From JANNSX01 sp046348995 (GTDB lineage: Bacteria; Pseudomonadota; Alphaproteobacteria; Rhizobiales; Hyphomicrobiaceae): a stretch of 64,000 bases of DNA. Position 1 is the first letter of the stretch. Every line of letters starts with the position of its first letter. The DNA lies in contig JAXMDB010000002.1 in NCBI GenBank assembly GCA_046348995.1, positions 1 through 64,000 of the forward strand. Reading direction: 5' to 3'. Below, piece by piece: positions 27,721 through 37,422 of the stretch. Position numbers and translations under genes: made by a program. The notes beneath the pieces were generated by a model. The model was not told the DNA's origin, ran no database searches, and worked only from the letters and a program-made list of their open reading frames with translations.

Positions 27721-28695
27721 ATGGCGAAGCAATTCCGCGGCAGCTACACGGTCACCGTCACGCCGTTCACGGAGGACGGCAAGCGGATCGACCACAAGGC
27801 GTGGAAGCGCTTCCTCGATTGGATGATGGCCTCCGAGGTGCCCGGCATCATCATCCTCGGCACCACCGGCGAGTTCCTGACGCTGACCGACGACGAGCGG
27901 CACGAGTTCGTCGAGGCGACGGTCAAATACGTTCGCGGCCGCATGGACGTGCTGGTCGGCACGATGAACGCCTACACGCCAAAGGCCGTCCAGTATTCCG
28001 TTGAAGCGGAGAAGCTCGGCGCCGATGGTCTGATGATCATCCCGCCCTACTACTACACCCCCACCGAGGACGAGATCTTCGCCTACTACAAGGCGATCTG
28101 CGACAAGGTCTCGATCCCGATCATGCTCTACAATAACCCCTTCACCTCCAACGTCGACATGCCGGCGAAGCTGATCGGCCGCCTGACGCGGGCCTTCGAG
28201 CAGGTGCGCTACATCAAGGAAGCCTCCCGCGATGACGGCCGCGTCTTCGACATCGTCGAGGAGACGAAGGGCGTCATGAACGTGTTCGCCGGCCAGCGCA
28301 TCGTCGAGAGCTATGCGCTCGGCGCCGTCGGCTACGTGAACCCCTACGGCAACTACATCCCGCGCGCCTCGACGAAGATCTGCGATTACATCGCCGAGGG
28401 CCGCGTCGAGGACGCCAAGAAGATCCAGCGGCTGATCTCGAAGATGCAGGCGATCATCAACGAAGGCCATCCGACCTACGGCCATCAGTGCTACTCGAAG
28501 GCGCTCGCGGCGGCGGCGGGCTATCCGGTCGGCGACGTGCGTCCGCCGATCACGACCTTCAAGGAGCTCGGCAAGGAAGGCGAGCAGCGCTTGAAGAAGC
28601 TCGTACCGATCATGAAGGAGCTCGACGACCTCGTCGACAAAATAGAGGCCGCGCGCGCCAAGTCCGCCAAGCGCCTGCCGATGGCGGCGGAGTAG
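27721..28695 (+). CDS. Dihydrodipicolinate synthase/N-acetylneuraminate lyase family protein
   Basis: 324 residues, class I aldolase TIM barrel. Schiff-base Lys166 (YIKEAS), Tyr137 (LYNNP) and the GTTGE loop (47-51) are in place. Family reactions are pyruvate aldol additions or cleavages. It is longer than the about 295-residue biosynthetic DapA, and it sits with catabolic oxidoreductases, so a catabolic role is more likely than lysine synthesis. The ATG at 27721 has GAGGG upstream. The OYE homologue follows after 4 bases, in an operon. Confidence 0.88.
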   Translation: MAKQFRGSYTVTVTPFTEDGKRIDHKAWKRFLDWMMASEVPGIIILGTTGEFLTLTDDERHEFVEATVKYVRGRMDVLVGTMNAYTPKAVQYSVEAEKLGADGLMIIPPYYYTPTEDEIFAYYKAICDKVSIPIMLYNNPFTSNVDMPAKLIGRLTRAFEQVRYIKEASRDDGRVFDIVEETKGVMNVFAGQRIVESYALGAVGYVNPYGNYIPRASTKICDYIAEGRVEDAKKIQRLISKMQAIINEGHPTYGHQCYSKALAAAAGYPVGDVRPPITTFKELGKEGEQRLKKLVPIMKELDDLVDKIEAARAKSAKRLPMAAE

Positions 28696-28699
28696 ACCT

Positions 28700-29821
28700 T
28701 TGTCCACGCCCCTGCTGTTTTCGCCGCTCGAGCTGAGAAGCCTCACGCTCGAGAACCGGATCGTGCTGTCGCCGATGTGCCAGTACATGGCCATCGACGG
28801 ACTGGTGCAGGACTGGCATCTCGCGCACCACAGCCGCTTCGCCTTGTCGGGCATCGGCCTCGGCATTGTCGAGGCGACGGCGGTGCAGCGCGACGGCCGC
28901 ATCACGCACGGCTGCACCGGCATCTGGGACGACGCGCAGATCGGCGGCATGAAGAAGATCGTCGATCTCTATCATGCGCACGGCGTGGCGGCGGGCATCC
29001 AGATCGGTCATGCGGGACGGCGTGCGAGCGCCCAGCGGCCGTGGGAGGGCGCGCAGCCGCTCGCGGCCAACGCCAAGCACGATCCAGCCTGGCAGACGGT
29101 CGGCCCGAGCGCCGTGCCGGAGAAGCCCGGCAATCCGGTGCCGCGCGAGCTGTCGGTTGGCGAGATCGAGGCGCTCCTGCACGACTTCGCCAATGCCGCG
29201 CGCCGCGTGCTCGCCTCAGGTTTCGATGTGCTCGAGATTCACGGCGCGCACGGCTATCTCATTCATTCGTTCGTCTCGCCGATCTCCAATCACCGCACCG
29301 ACGCCTATGGCGGCACGCCGGAGAAGCGCATGCGGCTGCCGCTCGAGGTCGCGGAAGCGATCCGGCAGGTGTGGCCGGCGGACAAGCCGCTGTTCTATCG
29401 TGTGTCGGCGGTGGATGGCGTCGTCGGAGGGCTGTCGATCAGCGAGACGGCGCGGCTCGCGGCGCAACTGATGGAGCGCGGCGTCGATATGATCGACTGC
29501 TCGGCGGGCGGCATGTCGGGACCGGCGACGCTGGCGACGACGAAGATTCGGCCAGGTTTCCAGGTGCAATACGCCGAGGCCATCAAGCGCGACGCGAAAG
29601 TGCCGACGATGGCGGTCGGCGCGATCCTCGATGGGCCGCAAGCCGAGGCGATCTTGCAACGCGGACAGGCCGACCTCATCGCCATCGGGCGCGAGATGCT
29701 CGCCGATCCCAACTGGGCCTATCACGCGGCCCTCGCGACCGGCGTCGCCGACCCCTACGCGGTCCTGCCGAAGCAATACGGCTTCTACCTCGACCGGAGG
29801 TCTAAGGTGCTGGAGCGGTAG
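28700..29821 (+). CDS. NADH:flavin oxidoreductase, old yellow enzyme family (YqjM-like)
   Basis: 373 residues starting at TTG 28700 (GGAG 7 bases upstream). The FMN barrel shows LENRIVLSPMCQYMA with the Cys typical of thermophilic-like OYEs, QIGHAGRRAS, EIHGAHGYLIHSFVSPISNHRTDAYGG (HGAH for substrate binding) and the C-terminal IAIGREMLADPNW. Such enzymes reduce activated C=C bonds. Co-directional with the aldolase-family gene (4-base gap). The stop is followed by an IS481 relic. Confidence 0.9.
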   Translation: MSTPLLFSPLELRSLTLENRIVLSPMCQYMAIDGLVQDWHLAHHSRFALSGIGLGIVEATAVQRDGRITHGCTGIWDDAQIGGMKKIVDLYHAHGVAAGIQIGHAGRRASAQRPWEGAQPLAANAKHDPAWQTVGPSAVPEKPGNPVPRELSVGEIEALLHDFANAARRVLASGFDVLEIHGAHGYLIHSFVSPISNHRTDAYGGTPEKRMRLPLEVAEAIRQVWPADKPLFYRVSAVDGVVGGLSISETARLAAQLMERGVDMIDCSAGGMSGPATLATTKIRPGFQVQYAEAIKRDAKVPTMAVGAILDGPQAEAILQRGQADLIAIGREMLADPNWAYHAALATGVADPYAVLPKQYGFYLDRRSKVLER

Positions 29822-29859
29822 GGGAAGCGGGCTGCTCGTTCGCGACGCATGACGCTTTC

Positions 29860-29874
29860 GTAGGTTGGGTTAGC
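29860..29874. repeat. Left arm of palindrome flanking IS481 copy 2
   Basis: GTAGGTTGGGTTAGC, directly abutting the IS left end; the exact inverse is at 30596-30610. The same 15-mer starts the locus at 7449. Confidence 0.8.
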
Positions 29875-30595
29875 TGTGATGTTACAGGAGGTTGTCCATT
29901 CGGTTCGGTCCGGAGAGACTGAGGTTGCGAGACTTCAGCGATCACCGAGGAGAGCCGAATGGACGTCCACAAGAATGCCCGCCTGACGCCGCGAGGTCGA
30001 GAGGAGATGGTGCGCGCCGTCGTGGAGCAGGGATTGACCCCAGCCCAGGCCGCGCGCCGCTTCATGACCACCGCCAAGACCGTCAGGACGTGGGTGGATC
30101 GCTATCGCAAGCAGGGCGTCACCGGCCTCCGCGACCGATCCAGCAGACCCCACTCGTCGCCGCGCCGGACCCCGGCCGCCATATGCCAGGCCGCCGAAAC
30201 CCTACGTCGGCAGCGCCACACGCAATGCCATATCGCCTCCGCGCTCGGTCTGTCCTATTTCGAGCGCCTCGGCATCCGCGTCGAACATGTCATGACCGAC
30301 AACGGCTCGTGCTACCGGTCGAGAGCCTTCGCCAATGCCTGCCGCGCACTCGGCATCCGGCACATCATGACAAAGCCCTATACGCCGCAAACCAACGGCA
30401 AAGCCGAGCGCTTCATCCAAACCGCGCTGCGCGAATGGGCCTACGCTACCGCTTTCGAAACCTCAGACGAGCGCAAGGCCGCACTGCCGGAATGGCTGCA
30501 TCGCTACAACTGGCACAGACCACATGCCAGCCTCGACAAAAAACCACCCATCAGCCGAATCCGACTGACCCAGGACAACCTCTTGCAACTCCACA
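29875..30595 (+). mobile_element. IS481-family insertion sequence with 315-bp internal deletion
   Basis: 721 bp, identical in its ends to the copy at 7545-8580 and differing by only a few substitutions elsewhere, but 315 bp are missing between the equivalents of 7933 and 8249. The ends abut a perfect 15-bp inverted repeat. It could move only if a transposase is supplied by the intact copy. Confidence 0.88.
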
Positions 30596-30600
30596 GCTAA
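29959..30600 (+). pseudogene. IS481 transposase, internally deleted
   Basis: The reading frame is kept (213 codons), but residues 100-204 of the full transposase are absent: it runs HIASALGLS directly into YFERLG. This removes half of the second helix-turn-helix and the first catalytic Asp (Asp139), so it cannot catalyse transposition. The second Asp and the Glu remain. It might act as a DNA-binding inhibitor, but that is speculation. Confidence 0.88.
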
Positions 30601-30610
30601 CCCAACCTAC
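30596..30610. repeat. Right arm of palindrome flanking IS481 copy 2
   Basis: GCTAACCCAACCTAC, exact inverse of 29860-29874. Confidence 0.8.
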
Positions 30611-30681
30611 CTGACCGGCCAGAGCAGCAGGCGCCGGGCTTCGCGTTCGCTCGGCCCGCCCTACAGTTCAATGCAAAGTCA

Positions 30682-31458
30682 TCAAGCCCCCGGTTGCCCG
30701 TCGCCGCCATTCTCGCTCAAGCCCTCCTGCTCGACCTTGCCGCGGTCCTGTAGCCACAGCATCACGAGCCAAGCGAGCGCCGCCCAGCCGGCGCCGAGCG
30801 CCCAGCCTGCGACGACGTCGCTCGGCCAATGGACACCCAGATAGATGCGACTCAAGCCGACGAGCATCGTCAGCACAGCGGCCACCGCCATCACGTAGGA
30901 TTTGACGCGACGGCGGGACTCGGTGCGGGCAAGCAGCGTGCCGAGCGTCAGATAGACAACCGCCGACATCATCGCGTGCCCTGAGGGAAAGCTCGCCGTG
31001 AAAACCTCCGTCGCATGCGGCACGAGGTCGGGGCGGGGCCGCGCGAAGCCGACCTTGAGCAATTGACTGATGAACGTTCCGCTCAATACCGAGCCGAGCA
31101 CCATCAGCGCGGCGTGGCCGCGGCGCGTAAAGGCGAGATAGCCGACGACCGCGAGCGTGATGAAGGTCAGGACCGAGGTCGATCCCATGGCCGAGATATC
31201 CCGCATCCCTTCCTCGACCCAGGCCGGCCCGATCGGATCGGCCGTGTTCCCGGGTACGCGAAGGGCGAGCAGCAGAGCACTGTCGATCTCACGCGTAAAT
31301 CCATCCTCGACCGCTTCGGCCACGACGCCGAAAAACAGGAGCAGCACGAAGATGCTGACGATTGCCACCAGCGTATCGCGCTCGAGCGCCGGCACGCCGA
31401 GGACACGGCGGACGAGGCCGGTCGGATCGCTAAGCGCGCGGCGGATCGGGCCGATCAT
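30682..31458 (-). CDS. PAP2-family phosphatase, membrane
   Basis: 258 residues with about six transmembrane helices. The phosphatase signature is complete: KVGFARPRPD, SFPSGHAMMS and SRIYLGVHWPSDVVAGW. Enzymes of this family dephosphorylate undecaprenyl pyrophosphate, phosphatidic acid or similar lipids. The start overlaps the hyuB stop (ATGA), so it is translated from the hydantoinase operon even though the functional link is unclear. Confidence 0.9.
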   Translation of the reverse strand: MIGPIRRALSDPTGLVRRVLGVPALERDTLVAIVSIFVLLLFFGVVAEAVEDGFTREIDSALLLALRVPGNTADPIGPAWVEEGMRDISAMGSTSVLTFITLAVVGYLAFTRRGHAALMVLGSVLSGTFISQLLKVGFARPRPDLVPHATEVFTASFPSGHAMMSAVVYLTLGTLLARTESRRRVKSYVMAVAAVLTMLVGLSRIYLGVHWPSDVVAGWALGAGWAALAWLVMLWLQDRGKVEQEGLSENGGDGQPGA

Positions 31459-33083
31459 GCGGTGCGATCCTCGGGCTTGCCCCAGCCGGCGCCACCAGCG
31501 CCCCGTAATCTCAATCGCTCGCCGGCCTCGAGCGGCACCGCGACCCATTTGCTGGTCAGGTCCTCGGTGAGACCGTTGCGGCGGACGACATGGGCCGCGG
31601 CGAGCCCACCGGGCGACCCGCCCTCGATGCCCCAGGGCGCCGTCTCCGGCTGCGTCTGTTGCGTGTAGCCCGAGACGACGAGGCCCGAGGTCAAGACCTC
31701 GTACTCGCGCTCGATGCCGAGACCGCCCGAATGCCGGCCGCGGCCTCCGGACCCCTCGACGAGCTTGGTCGAGACCACGCGCACCGGCCCGGTCGTCTCG
31801 ATGACCTCGGCCGAGATCATGGCGCAGTTGCCGCCGTGGGTGTCGACCCCGCTGATGCCGTCGGAGCCGGCTGAGGCGCCCATGCCTCCACCGATGATGT
31901 CGGCGACGACGAAATAGGGTGGGCGCTGCCCGTCCCTCGTCATCTCGGGCCGCATGTCGAAGCCGCCGATGGCGAAGGTCGGAAACGAAATCTGACAGCC
32001 GGCCGAGGCCGTTTGTGGAGCGAGCGGCGTCAGTGCCTTGAGCACGACATCGGCGACTGCTTGCTGGGTCAGATGCCGGACCGAGACGGCGGCGGGCTCC
32101 CGCGGATTGAGCAGACACGCCTCGGGAATGATAATCTTGATGGGCCGGTTGCAGCCCTCGTTCTGCGGCAGCTCCGGCGTGAAGAGCACCTTGACTGCGT
32201 AGTGCACCATCGAAACCGTTGAGGCGACGGGGCAGTTCAGCCCGTTCGGCTGCTGCGGGCTCGTGCCGGTGAAGTCGATCGTGAGGTCGCTTCCCTCGAT
32301 GCGAGCGCTCGCGACGAGCTTCATCGGCACGCGCGAGGCGGCATCGTCCTCGATGAGGATCTCGGCCTTGGACTGATGGACGGGTGCAGCCGAGAGGGCC
32401 GTCCGGACGAAACGCTCGGAATAATCGTGCAACGCGCGGACTCGGGCAGAAAAGCCGTCGTGGCCGTACTTGCGCACGAGCTCGGCCGTGCGCCGCTCGC
32501 CGGTGCGGCAGGCCGCGACCTGCGCGTTGAGGTCGCCGGTCGAGGCTTTGGGGTCGCGAACGTTGCGGGCGAAGATCTTGTAGATGACGGTGTTCGGCGT
32601 GCCCCGCTCGATCAGCTTCAGCGGCGGGAAGCGCAGCCCCTCTCCGAACACCTCGAGCGCTGTCGCCGACTCGCTCCCCGGCACCGGGCCGCCGACATCG
32701 ATGTGATGGGCGACGGTCGAGGCGATGGCGACGATGGCGCCATCCACGTAGACCGGCGAGAACAGCACGATGTCGGGTGTGTGCGTGCATCCATAGTAGG
32801 GATCGTTGCAGATGATGACGTCGCCGTCCTGCCACTCGCTCAGAGGAATGTCCTTGAGCATGAAGCGGTAGGCCGTCGGCATGATGCCGAGCTGGGCCGG
32901 TATCGTCGGCGCCTGCGAGATCGTATTGCCGTCCACGTCCAAGAGCCCGCAGGCGTAGTCGATCATGTCCCAGATGATCGGCGAGAAGGCCGAGCGGCAG
33001 AGCGCCTTCGACATCTCCTCGGCGACCGAGACGACCTCGTGCTGGAAGACGTCGCGGTCGATGGCGTCGATCGTGGCGCTCAT
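31455..33083 (-). CDS. hyuB: Hydantoinase B/oxoprolinase family protein
   Basis: 542 residues, the usual length. Together with HyuA it forms an enzyme that opens cyclic amides (hydantoins, N-methylhydantoin, 5-oxoproline), often with ATP. Characteristic stretches are VSVAEEMSKALCRSAFSPIIWDMIDYACGLLD, DVIICNDPYYGCTHTPDIVLFSPVY, DFTGTSPQQPNGLNCP and GSGGRGRHSGGLGIEREYEV. It begins inside the stop codon of hyuA (ATGA), so expression is coupled. The exact substrate is not readable. Confidence 0.92.
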   Translation of the reverse strand: MSATIDAIDRDVFQHEVVSVAEEMSKALCRSAFSPIIWDMIDYACGLLDVDGNTISQAPTIPAQLGIMPTAYRFMLKDIPLSEWQDGDVIICNDPYYGCTHTPDIVLFSPVYVDGAIVAIASTVAHHIDVGGPVPGSESATALEVFGEGLRFPPLKLIERGTPNTVIYKIFARNVRDPKASTGDLNAQVAACRTGERRTAELVRKYGHDGFSARVRALHDYSERFVRTALSAAPVHQSKAEILIEDDAASRVPMKLVASARIEGSDLTIDFTGTSPQQPNGLNCPVASTVSMVHYAVKVLFTPELPQNEGCNRPIKIIIPEACLLNPREPAAVSVRHLTQQAVADVVLKALTPLAPQTASAGCQISFPTFAIGGFDMRPEMTRDGQRPPYFVVADIIGGGMGASAGSDGISGVDTHGGNCAMISAEVIETTGPVRVVSTKLVEGSGGRGRHSGGLGIEREYEVLTSGLVVSGYTQQTQPETAPWGIEGGSPGGLAAAHVVRRNGLTEDLTSKWVAVPLEAGERLRLRGAGGAGWGKPEDRTA

Positions 33084-35125
33084 GTGATCGCTCCCGAAAC
33101 CTCTATATCACCTGACGCGAGCACCCGCGCCCTCTCGCCAGGTGCAATGATGATCGTCGAGTCCTTCTGCGTGAGGATGGCAGGGCCGTCGATGCGCGTG
33201 CCCGCTGCGAGGCTCGAGCGAGGGATCACCGTCGTCTCGACCGGCGCGCCACGTCCAAAGTACACGCTCCGGCTCGACGTGCGAGCGGCTGAGGCCTGGC
33301 CGGACGCTCCACTCATATCCGGCGTCTCGAGCTTGCCCACGCCCTCGGCGCGCAGGTTGACGATCTCGACTGGCGCGCTCGGATCGGCATGGCCGTAGCT
33401 CGCCCGATGCTGATCGTGGAAGGCGGTCGCGAGCGCAACCGGGTCGTACACGGTTTCGAGGTAGCTCGGGATCGGCATGACGATCTCGTGGAACTGGCCG
33501 ATGTAGCGCAGATCGCCGAGGAAGCGGACCGAGCGTCTGTCCGGGGCGACGCCGTCGGCTGCAAGCTCGCGGTCGAGCCGTCCCTTGAGATCGGCCAAGC
33601 GGCCGCTGATATCGCTCGCGGATATCCGGTCGAGCGGGGCCCGATAGGGAATTTGCAGCATATGGCGAATGTCGGCGGCGAGCAGCCCTTCGGCGGCGAA
33701 CACGCCGGGATGGCGCGGCACGACGATCCGCTCGAGACCCAGGTCACGGGCGATCATGCCGGCGTAGAGCGGGCCGGCACCGCCGAACGGGATCAGCGTC
33801 ATCGTTCTCGGGTCGAGGCCGCGCTCGACGCAAAGCGTGCGGATCGATTGCACGAGCAGGGCATTGGCGACGCGGATGATGCCGAAGGCCGCCTCGGGAA
33901 GCGTCATGCCGAGCGGCTTGGCGATGACCCGCTCGATCGCCTCGGCGGCATGACTGGGCTCTAGCTTGACCTCGCCGCCGAGATAGTCGTCCGGCGCGAG
34001 CCAGCCGAGCACGACAGCGGCATCCGTGACGGTCGGCTCGGTGCCGCCGGAGCCGTACGCGGCAGGCCCCGGCACGGCACCGGCCGACTTCGGTCCGACG
34101 CGCAGCGCGCCACCGGCATCGACCCAAGCGATCGAGCCGCCGCCGTTCGACATCGTCTCGACGTCGATGGTCGGAAGCCGCACCGGTTGGCCATCCAGCG
34201 TACGCGACATGCGTGTTCGCGCTTCGCCGCCGACGATCGCCGAGAAGTCGGCCGACGTGCCGCCGACATCGATGGTGACGGCGTTGGCGATGGCGAGCCG
34301 CCGGCAGAGGTCGACCGCCGCGATGACACCCCCGGCCAATCCAGACGCCAGCATGTGCCCAGGATTCTCGCGGGCCGCGCGTGGTGTCGCCACGCCACCA
34401 TCGGATCGCATGAGGCGGAGCGTGCCCTTGAAATCGAGTCTGGCGAGCGTCGCCTCGAGCTCGTCCAGATAGCGCGCGACGACGGGCCCGACATAGGCCG
34501 CCATCGCGGTGGTGGAGGCGCGCGGCCATTCCTCGAGCTGCGGATTGACGACGTGGGAGGCATAGACCGGAACACCCGGCAATGCGTCCTCGAGCGCGGC
34601 CGCGAGCTTTCGCTCGTGTGCAGGCGCCAGGAACGAGAAATGCAGCGAGATCGCAATCCCTTCCGGCTCGAGCAATCGCACTTGGTTGGTGACTCGCTGT
34701 ACCTCGCGGTCGCTCAGCGGCTCGACGATGCCACCGAAGGCGTCGACACGCTCCGACACCTCGACGACATTGGCGCGATCGACGACCGGCTTCGGCTTCG
34801 TCTGGATGAGAGCGTAGGTCTTCGGCCGCAATTGATTGCCGATCTCGAGCACGTCGGCCGCGCCCTTGGTCGTGACGAGAGCGACACGGGCGCCTGAGCG
34901 CATCAGGAACGCGTTCGTCGGCACGGTGAATCCGTGCACGAACAAACCAAGATCTCGAGGGCGCACACCGGCAGATTTGCAGATCCGCTCGATGCCCGGT
35001 GCGATCGCGGCAGCCCGGCCGCGCGCGCCGGAGGGCACCTTGTCGACGAGCACGCGGCCGCTCGCCGTGTCGACGAGGACGAGATCGGTGAATGTGCCGC
35101 CGACGTCGGCTGCCAGTGTGAGCAT
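33080..35125 (-). CDS. hyuA: Hydantoinase A/oxoprolinase family protein
   Basis: 681 residues. The N-terminal ATP-binding fold of the hydantoinase/oxoprolinase family is seen in LAADVGGTFTDLVLVD, followed by FVHGFTVPTNAFL and, mid-protein, VTIDVGGTSADFSAIVGGE with SNGGGSIAWVDAGGALRVGPKSAG and IPFGGAGPLYAGMIARDLG. Partner of HyuB. The ATG at 35125 is chosen because the ATPase strand starts four residues later. First gene of hyuA-hyuB-PAP2, divergent from the polyamine-type transporter with 187 bases between. Confidence 0.92.
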   Translation of the reverse strand: MLTLAADVGGTFTDLVLVDTASGRVLVDKVPSGARGRAAAIAPGIERICKSAGVRPRDLGLFVHGFTVPTNAFLMRSGARVALVTTKGAADVLEIGNQLRPKTYALIQTKPKPVVDRANVVEVSERVDAFGGIVEPLSDREVQRVTNQVRLLEPEGIAISLHFSFLAPAHERKLAAALEDALPGVPVYASHVVNPQLEEWPRASTTAMAAYVGPVVARYLDELEATLARLDFKGTLRLMRSDGGVATPRAARENPGHMLASGLAGGVIAAVDLCRRLAIANAVTIDVGGTSADFSAIVGGEARTRMSRTLDGQPVRLPTIDVETMSNGGGSIAWVDAGGALRVGPKSAGAVPGPAAYGSGGTEPTVTDAAVVLGWLAPDDYLGGEVKLEPSHAAEAIERVIAKPLGMTLPEAAFGIIRVANALLVQSIRTLCVERGLDPRTMTLIPFGGAGPLYAGMIARDLGLERIVVPRHPGVFAAEGLLAADIRHMLQIPYRAPLDRISASDISGRLADLKGRLDRELAADGVAPDRRSVRFLGDLRYIGQFHEIVMPIPSYLETVYDPVALATAFHDQHRASYGHADPSAPVEIVNLRAEGVGKLETPDMSGASGQASAARTSSRSVYFGRGAPVETTVIPRSSLAAGTRIDGPAILTQKDSTIIIAPGERARVLASGDIEVSGAIT

Positions 35126-35312
35126 GTGCTGTCCGCGGAAATTGGCCCCCGCGCAAAGTCGCAGGCGCCGTCGGACGATGTCAACGCTCCTCGCTGTCGA
35201 TGCCGCTTGGCAAAGTCGCGATGGTGAGGCTAAGGTCACGCCTTGGGAGGCCATCCAGGCCGGTCATAGAAGCCTGGAGGTCAAGAAAAATGCGAATGGG
35301 AAACGCACGGGC

Positions 35313-36416
35313 ATGGCAGTACAAGCCACGACCGAGGCCGCGGTTTCGGCCGAACGGATATCGAAGATCTTCGGTGTCGGGCAGGAGGCTGTCAGGGCTG
35401 TCGACGATGTTTCTGTCGCTATCCGCAAGAACGAGTTCTTTACCCTGCTCGGACCCTCCGGCTGCGGGAAAACCACGCTTCTCCGGCTGATCGCCGGCTT
35501 CGAGCATCCCTCGCGGGGGCGCATCCTCCTCGATGGCGAGGATATCTCGGCGCTGCCGCCGTACCGCCGTCCAGTCAACACCGTGTTCCAGAACTATGCG
35601 CTGTTCCCCCACATGACGGTGGCGCAGAACATCGCCTTCGGCCTCGAGATGCTCGGCAGGCCCAAGCCGGAGATCGAGCAGACGGTCGCGTCCATGCTCA
35701 AGCTCGTCCGCATGGAGGAGCTCAAGAACCGCCGGACGAGCCAGATCTCCGGCGGCCAGCAGCAGCGTGTGGCGCTCGCTCGGGCGTTGGCGCCGAGGCC
35801 CAAGGTTCTGCTGCTCGACGAGCCGTTGTCGGCGCTCGACTACAAGTTGCGCAAGGACATGCAGATCGAGCTGAAGCGTCTCCAGCACGAGACCGGCATC
35901 ACGTTCATTTTCGTGACGCACGATCAGGAGGAGGCGCTCACGATGTCGGACCGCATCGCGGTCATGAGCAAAGGCAAGATCCTCCAGATCGGCGGCCCGC
36001 GCGATATCTACGACCGCCCCTCCGAGCGCTTCGTCGCCAACTTCATCGGCGATACGAACTTCCTCGAGGCCGATCTCAAGGCAGGGGCCAACGGCGTCGG
36101 AACCATCGTGCTCGGCTCCGGCAAGGAGACGAAGGCGACGCTGCCGGAAGGGGGTGCCAAGCCCGGCCGCGTCAGCATCGTCATCCGTCCCGAGCATGCC
36201 ATGCTGACCCGCGACGGTGCGTCGGCGATGCTCAAGGGCAAGCTCGAGAACATCGTCTATTTCGGCACCGACACGCACTATCATCTGAAGCTCGCGGACG
36301 GCTCGCCGTTCACGGTGCGCACGCAGAACTCGCGCAATCGCGACGCGAGCTTCGCCCAGGGCGAGGAGGTCGGCATCGCCGTCGACGACAACGCCGTGCA
36401 AGTGCTGAGGGACTGA
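35313..36416 (+). CDS. ABC transporter ATP-binding protein, spermidine/putrescine (PotA) type
   Basis: 367 residues. Walker A GPSGCGKTT, Q-loop NTVFQNYALFPHM, signature ISGGQQQRVALARAL, Walker B VLLLDEPLSALD and H-loop FVTHDQEEAL are intact, followed by a TOBE-type regulatory domain (IVIRPEHAML, GTDTHYHLKL). It should energise the two permeases encoded next. Uptake substrate is probably a polyamine or related cation, judging from the binding proteins. The ribosome site at the ATG is weak. First gene of an operon reaching at least 41627. Confidence 0.92.
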   Translation: MAVQATTEAAVSAERISKIFGVGQEAVRAVDDVSVAIRKNEFFTLLGPSGCGKTTLLRLIAGFEHPSRGRILLDGEDISALPPYRRPVNTVFQNYALFPHMTVAQNIAFGLEMLGRPKPEIEQTVASMLKLVRMEELKNRRTSQISGGQQQRVALARALAPRPKVLLLDEPLSALDYKLRKDMQIELKRLQHETGITFIFVTHDQEEALTMSDRIAVMSKGKILQIGGPRDIYDRPSERFVANFIGDTNFLEADLKAGANGVGTIVLGSGKETKATLPEGGAKPGRVSIVIRPEHAMLTRDGASAMLKGKLENIVYFGTDTHYHLKLADGSPFTVRTQNSRNRDASFAQGEEVGIAVDDNAVQVLRD

Positions 36417-36417
36417 C

Positions 36418-37422
36418 ATGGCGGCCGCCCAAGACGTCGCTCAAGTCAGCGCCTACGACGGCAGCGAGAGCGAGGCCGCCCGGATCGCTCGGGAGGCCGA
36501 GCGGCGCGAGGTGCGCGGCCGCTGGCTCCTGCTCATTCCCGCGATCCTGATCGTGCTCGCCGCAGCCATCGGGCCGCTGCTCGTCATGGTCGTCATCTCG
36601 TTCCTGACGAAGGGCGACTACGGTTGGGCCTATCTCCCTTGGTCCACGGACGGCTGGTTCAGCGTCTTGTGGGAGAAGGACATCTTCGACGACTCGATCA
36701 CCTTCGCCGATGCGCATCTCGCGGTGTTCTGGCGCTCGATCAAGCTCGCTGTGATCACGACGTTTCTGACCCTGGGTCTCGGCCTGCCGACGGCCTATTT
36801 CATCGCGACAAGACCCGAGCGCCATCGCGATATCTGGCTGTTCCTGATCACAATCCCGTTCTGGACGAATCAGCTCATCCGCACCTTCGCCGTGCAGGAG
36901 CTGCTCCGCGCCGACGGTGTCTTCAACAATCTCGCGCTGCTCTTCCGCGTCGACAAGCTGTTCGCGCTGCTCGGCGTGCCGATCCAGCTGCCGGTGCAGA
37001 TGCTCTTCACCGACTTCGCCATCGGCTTCGGAATGACCTACGTCTTCCTACCCCTGATGGTGCTGCCGATCTACGCCTCGATCGAGAAGCTCGACTTCCG
37101 GCTGGTCGAGGCGGGCTACGATCTTTACGCCAACAAGTGGCGCGTGTTCTGGCGCGTGATCCTGCCGCTCATCAAGCCGGGCGTCATCGCGGGCTCGATC
37201 CTCGTCTTCATCCCGTCCCTCGGCGCCTACGTCATTCCGCGCGTGCTCGGCGGCGGCAAGAACCTGATGATCGGCAACCTGATCGAGCTGCAGTTCGGGC
37301 AGGGCCGCAACTGGCCGCTCGGTGCCGCGCTCGCCATCACGCTCATGATCGCGGTCATGGTCGCGCTGATGTTCTACGTGCGCAACGCCAGCAAGAACAA
37401 AGGGGTCGGCGGCCATGGCTGA
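36418..37422 (+). CDS. ABC transporter permease, PotB type
   Basis: 334 residues with six membrane helices after a charged 38-residue N-terminal extension. The EAA loop (LVEAGYDLYANKWRVFWRVILPLIKPGVIAGSIL) that docks the ATPase is present. It starts 1 base after the ATPase stop and overlaps the next permease by 8 bases. Confidence 0.92.
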   Translation: MAAAQDVAQVSAYDGSESEAARIAREAERREVRGRWLLLIPAILIVLAAAIGPLLVMVVISFLTKGDYGWAYLPWSTDGWFSVLWEKDIFDDSITFADAHLAVFWRSIKLAVITTFLTLGLGLPTAYFIATRPERHRDIWLFLITIPFWTNQLIRTFAVQELLRADGVFNNLALLFRVDKLFALLGVPIQLPVQMLFTDFAIGFGMTYVFLPLMVLPIYASIEKLDFRLVEAGYDLYANKWRVFWRVILPLIKPGVIAGSILVFIPSLGAYVIPRVLGGGKNLMIGNLIELQFGQGRNWPLGAALAITLMIAVMVALMFYVRNASKNKGVGGHG

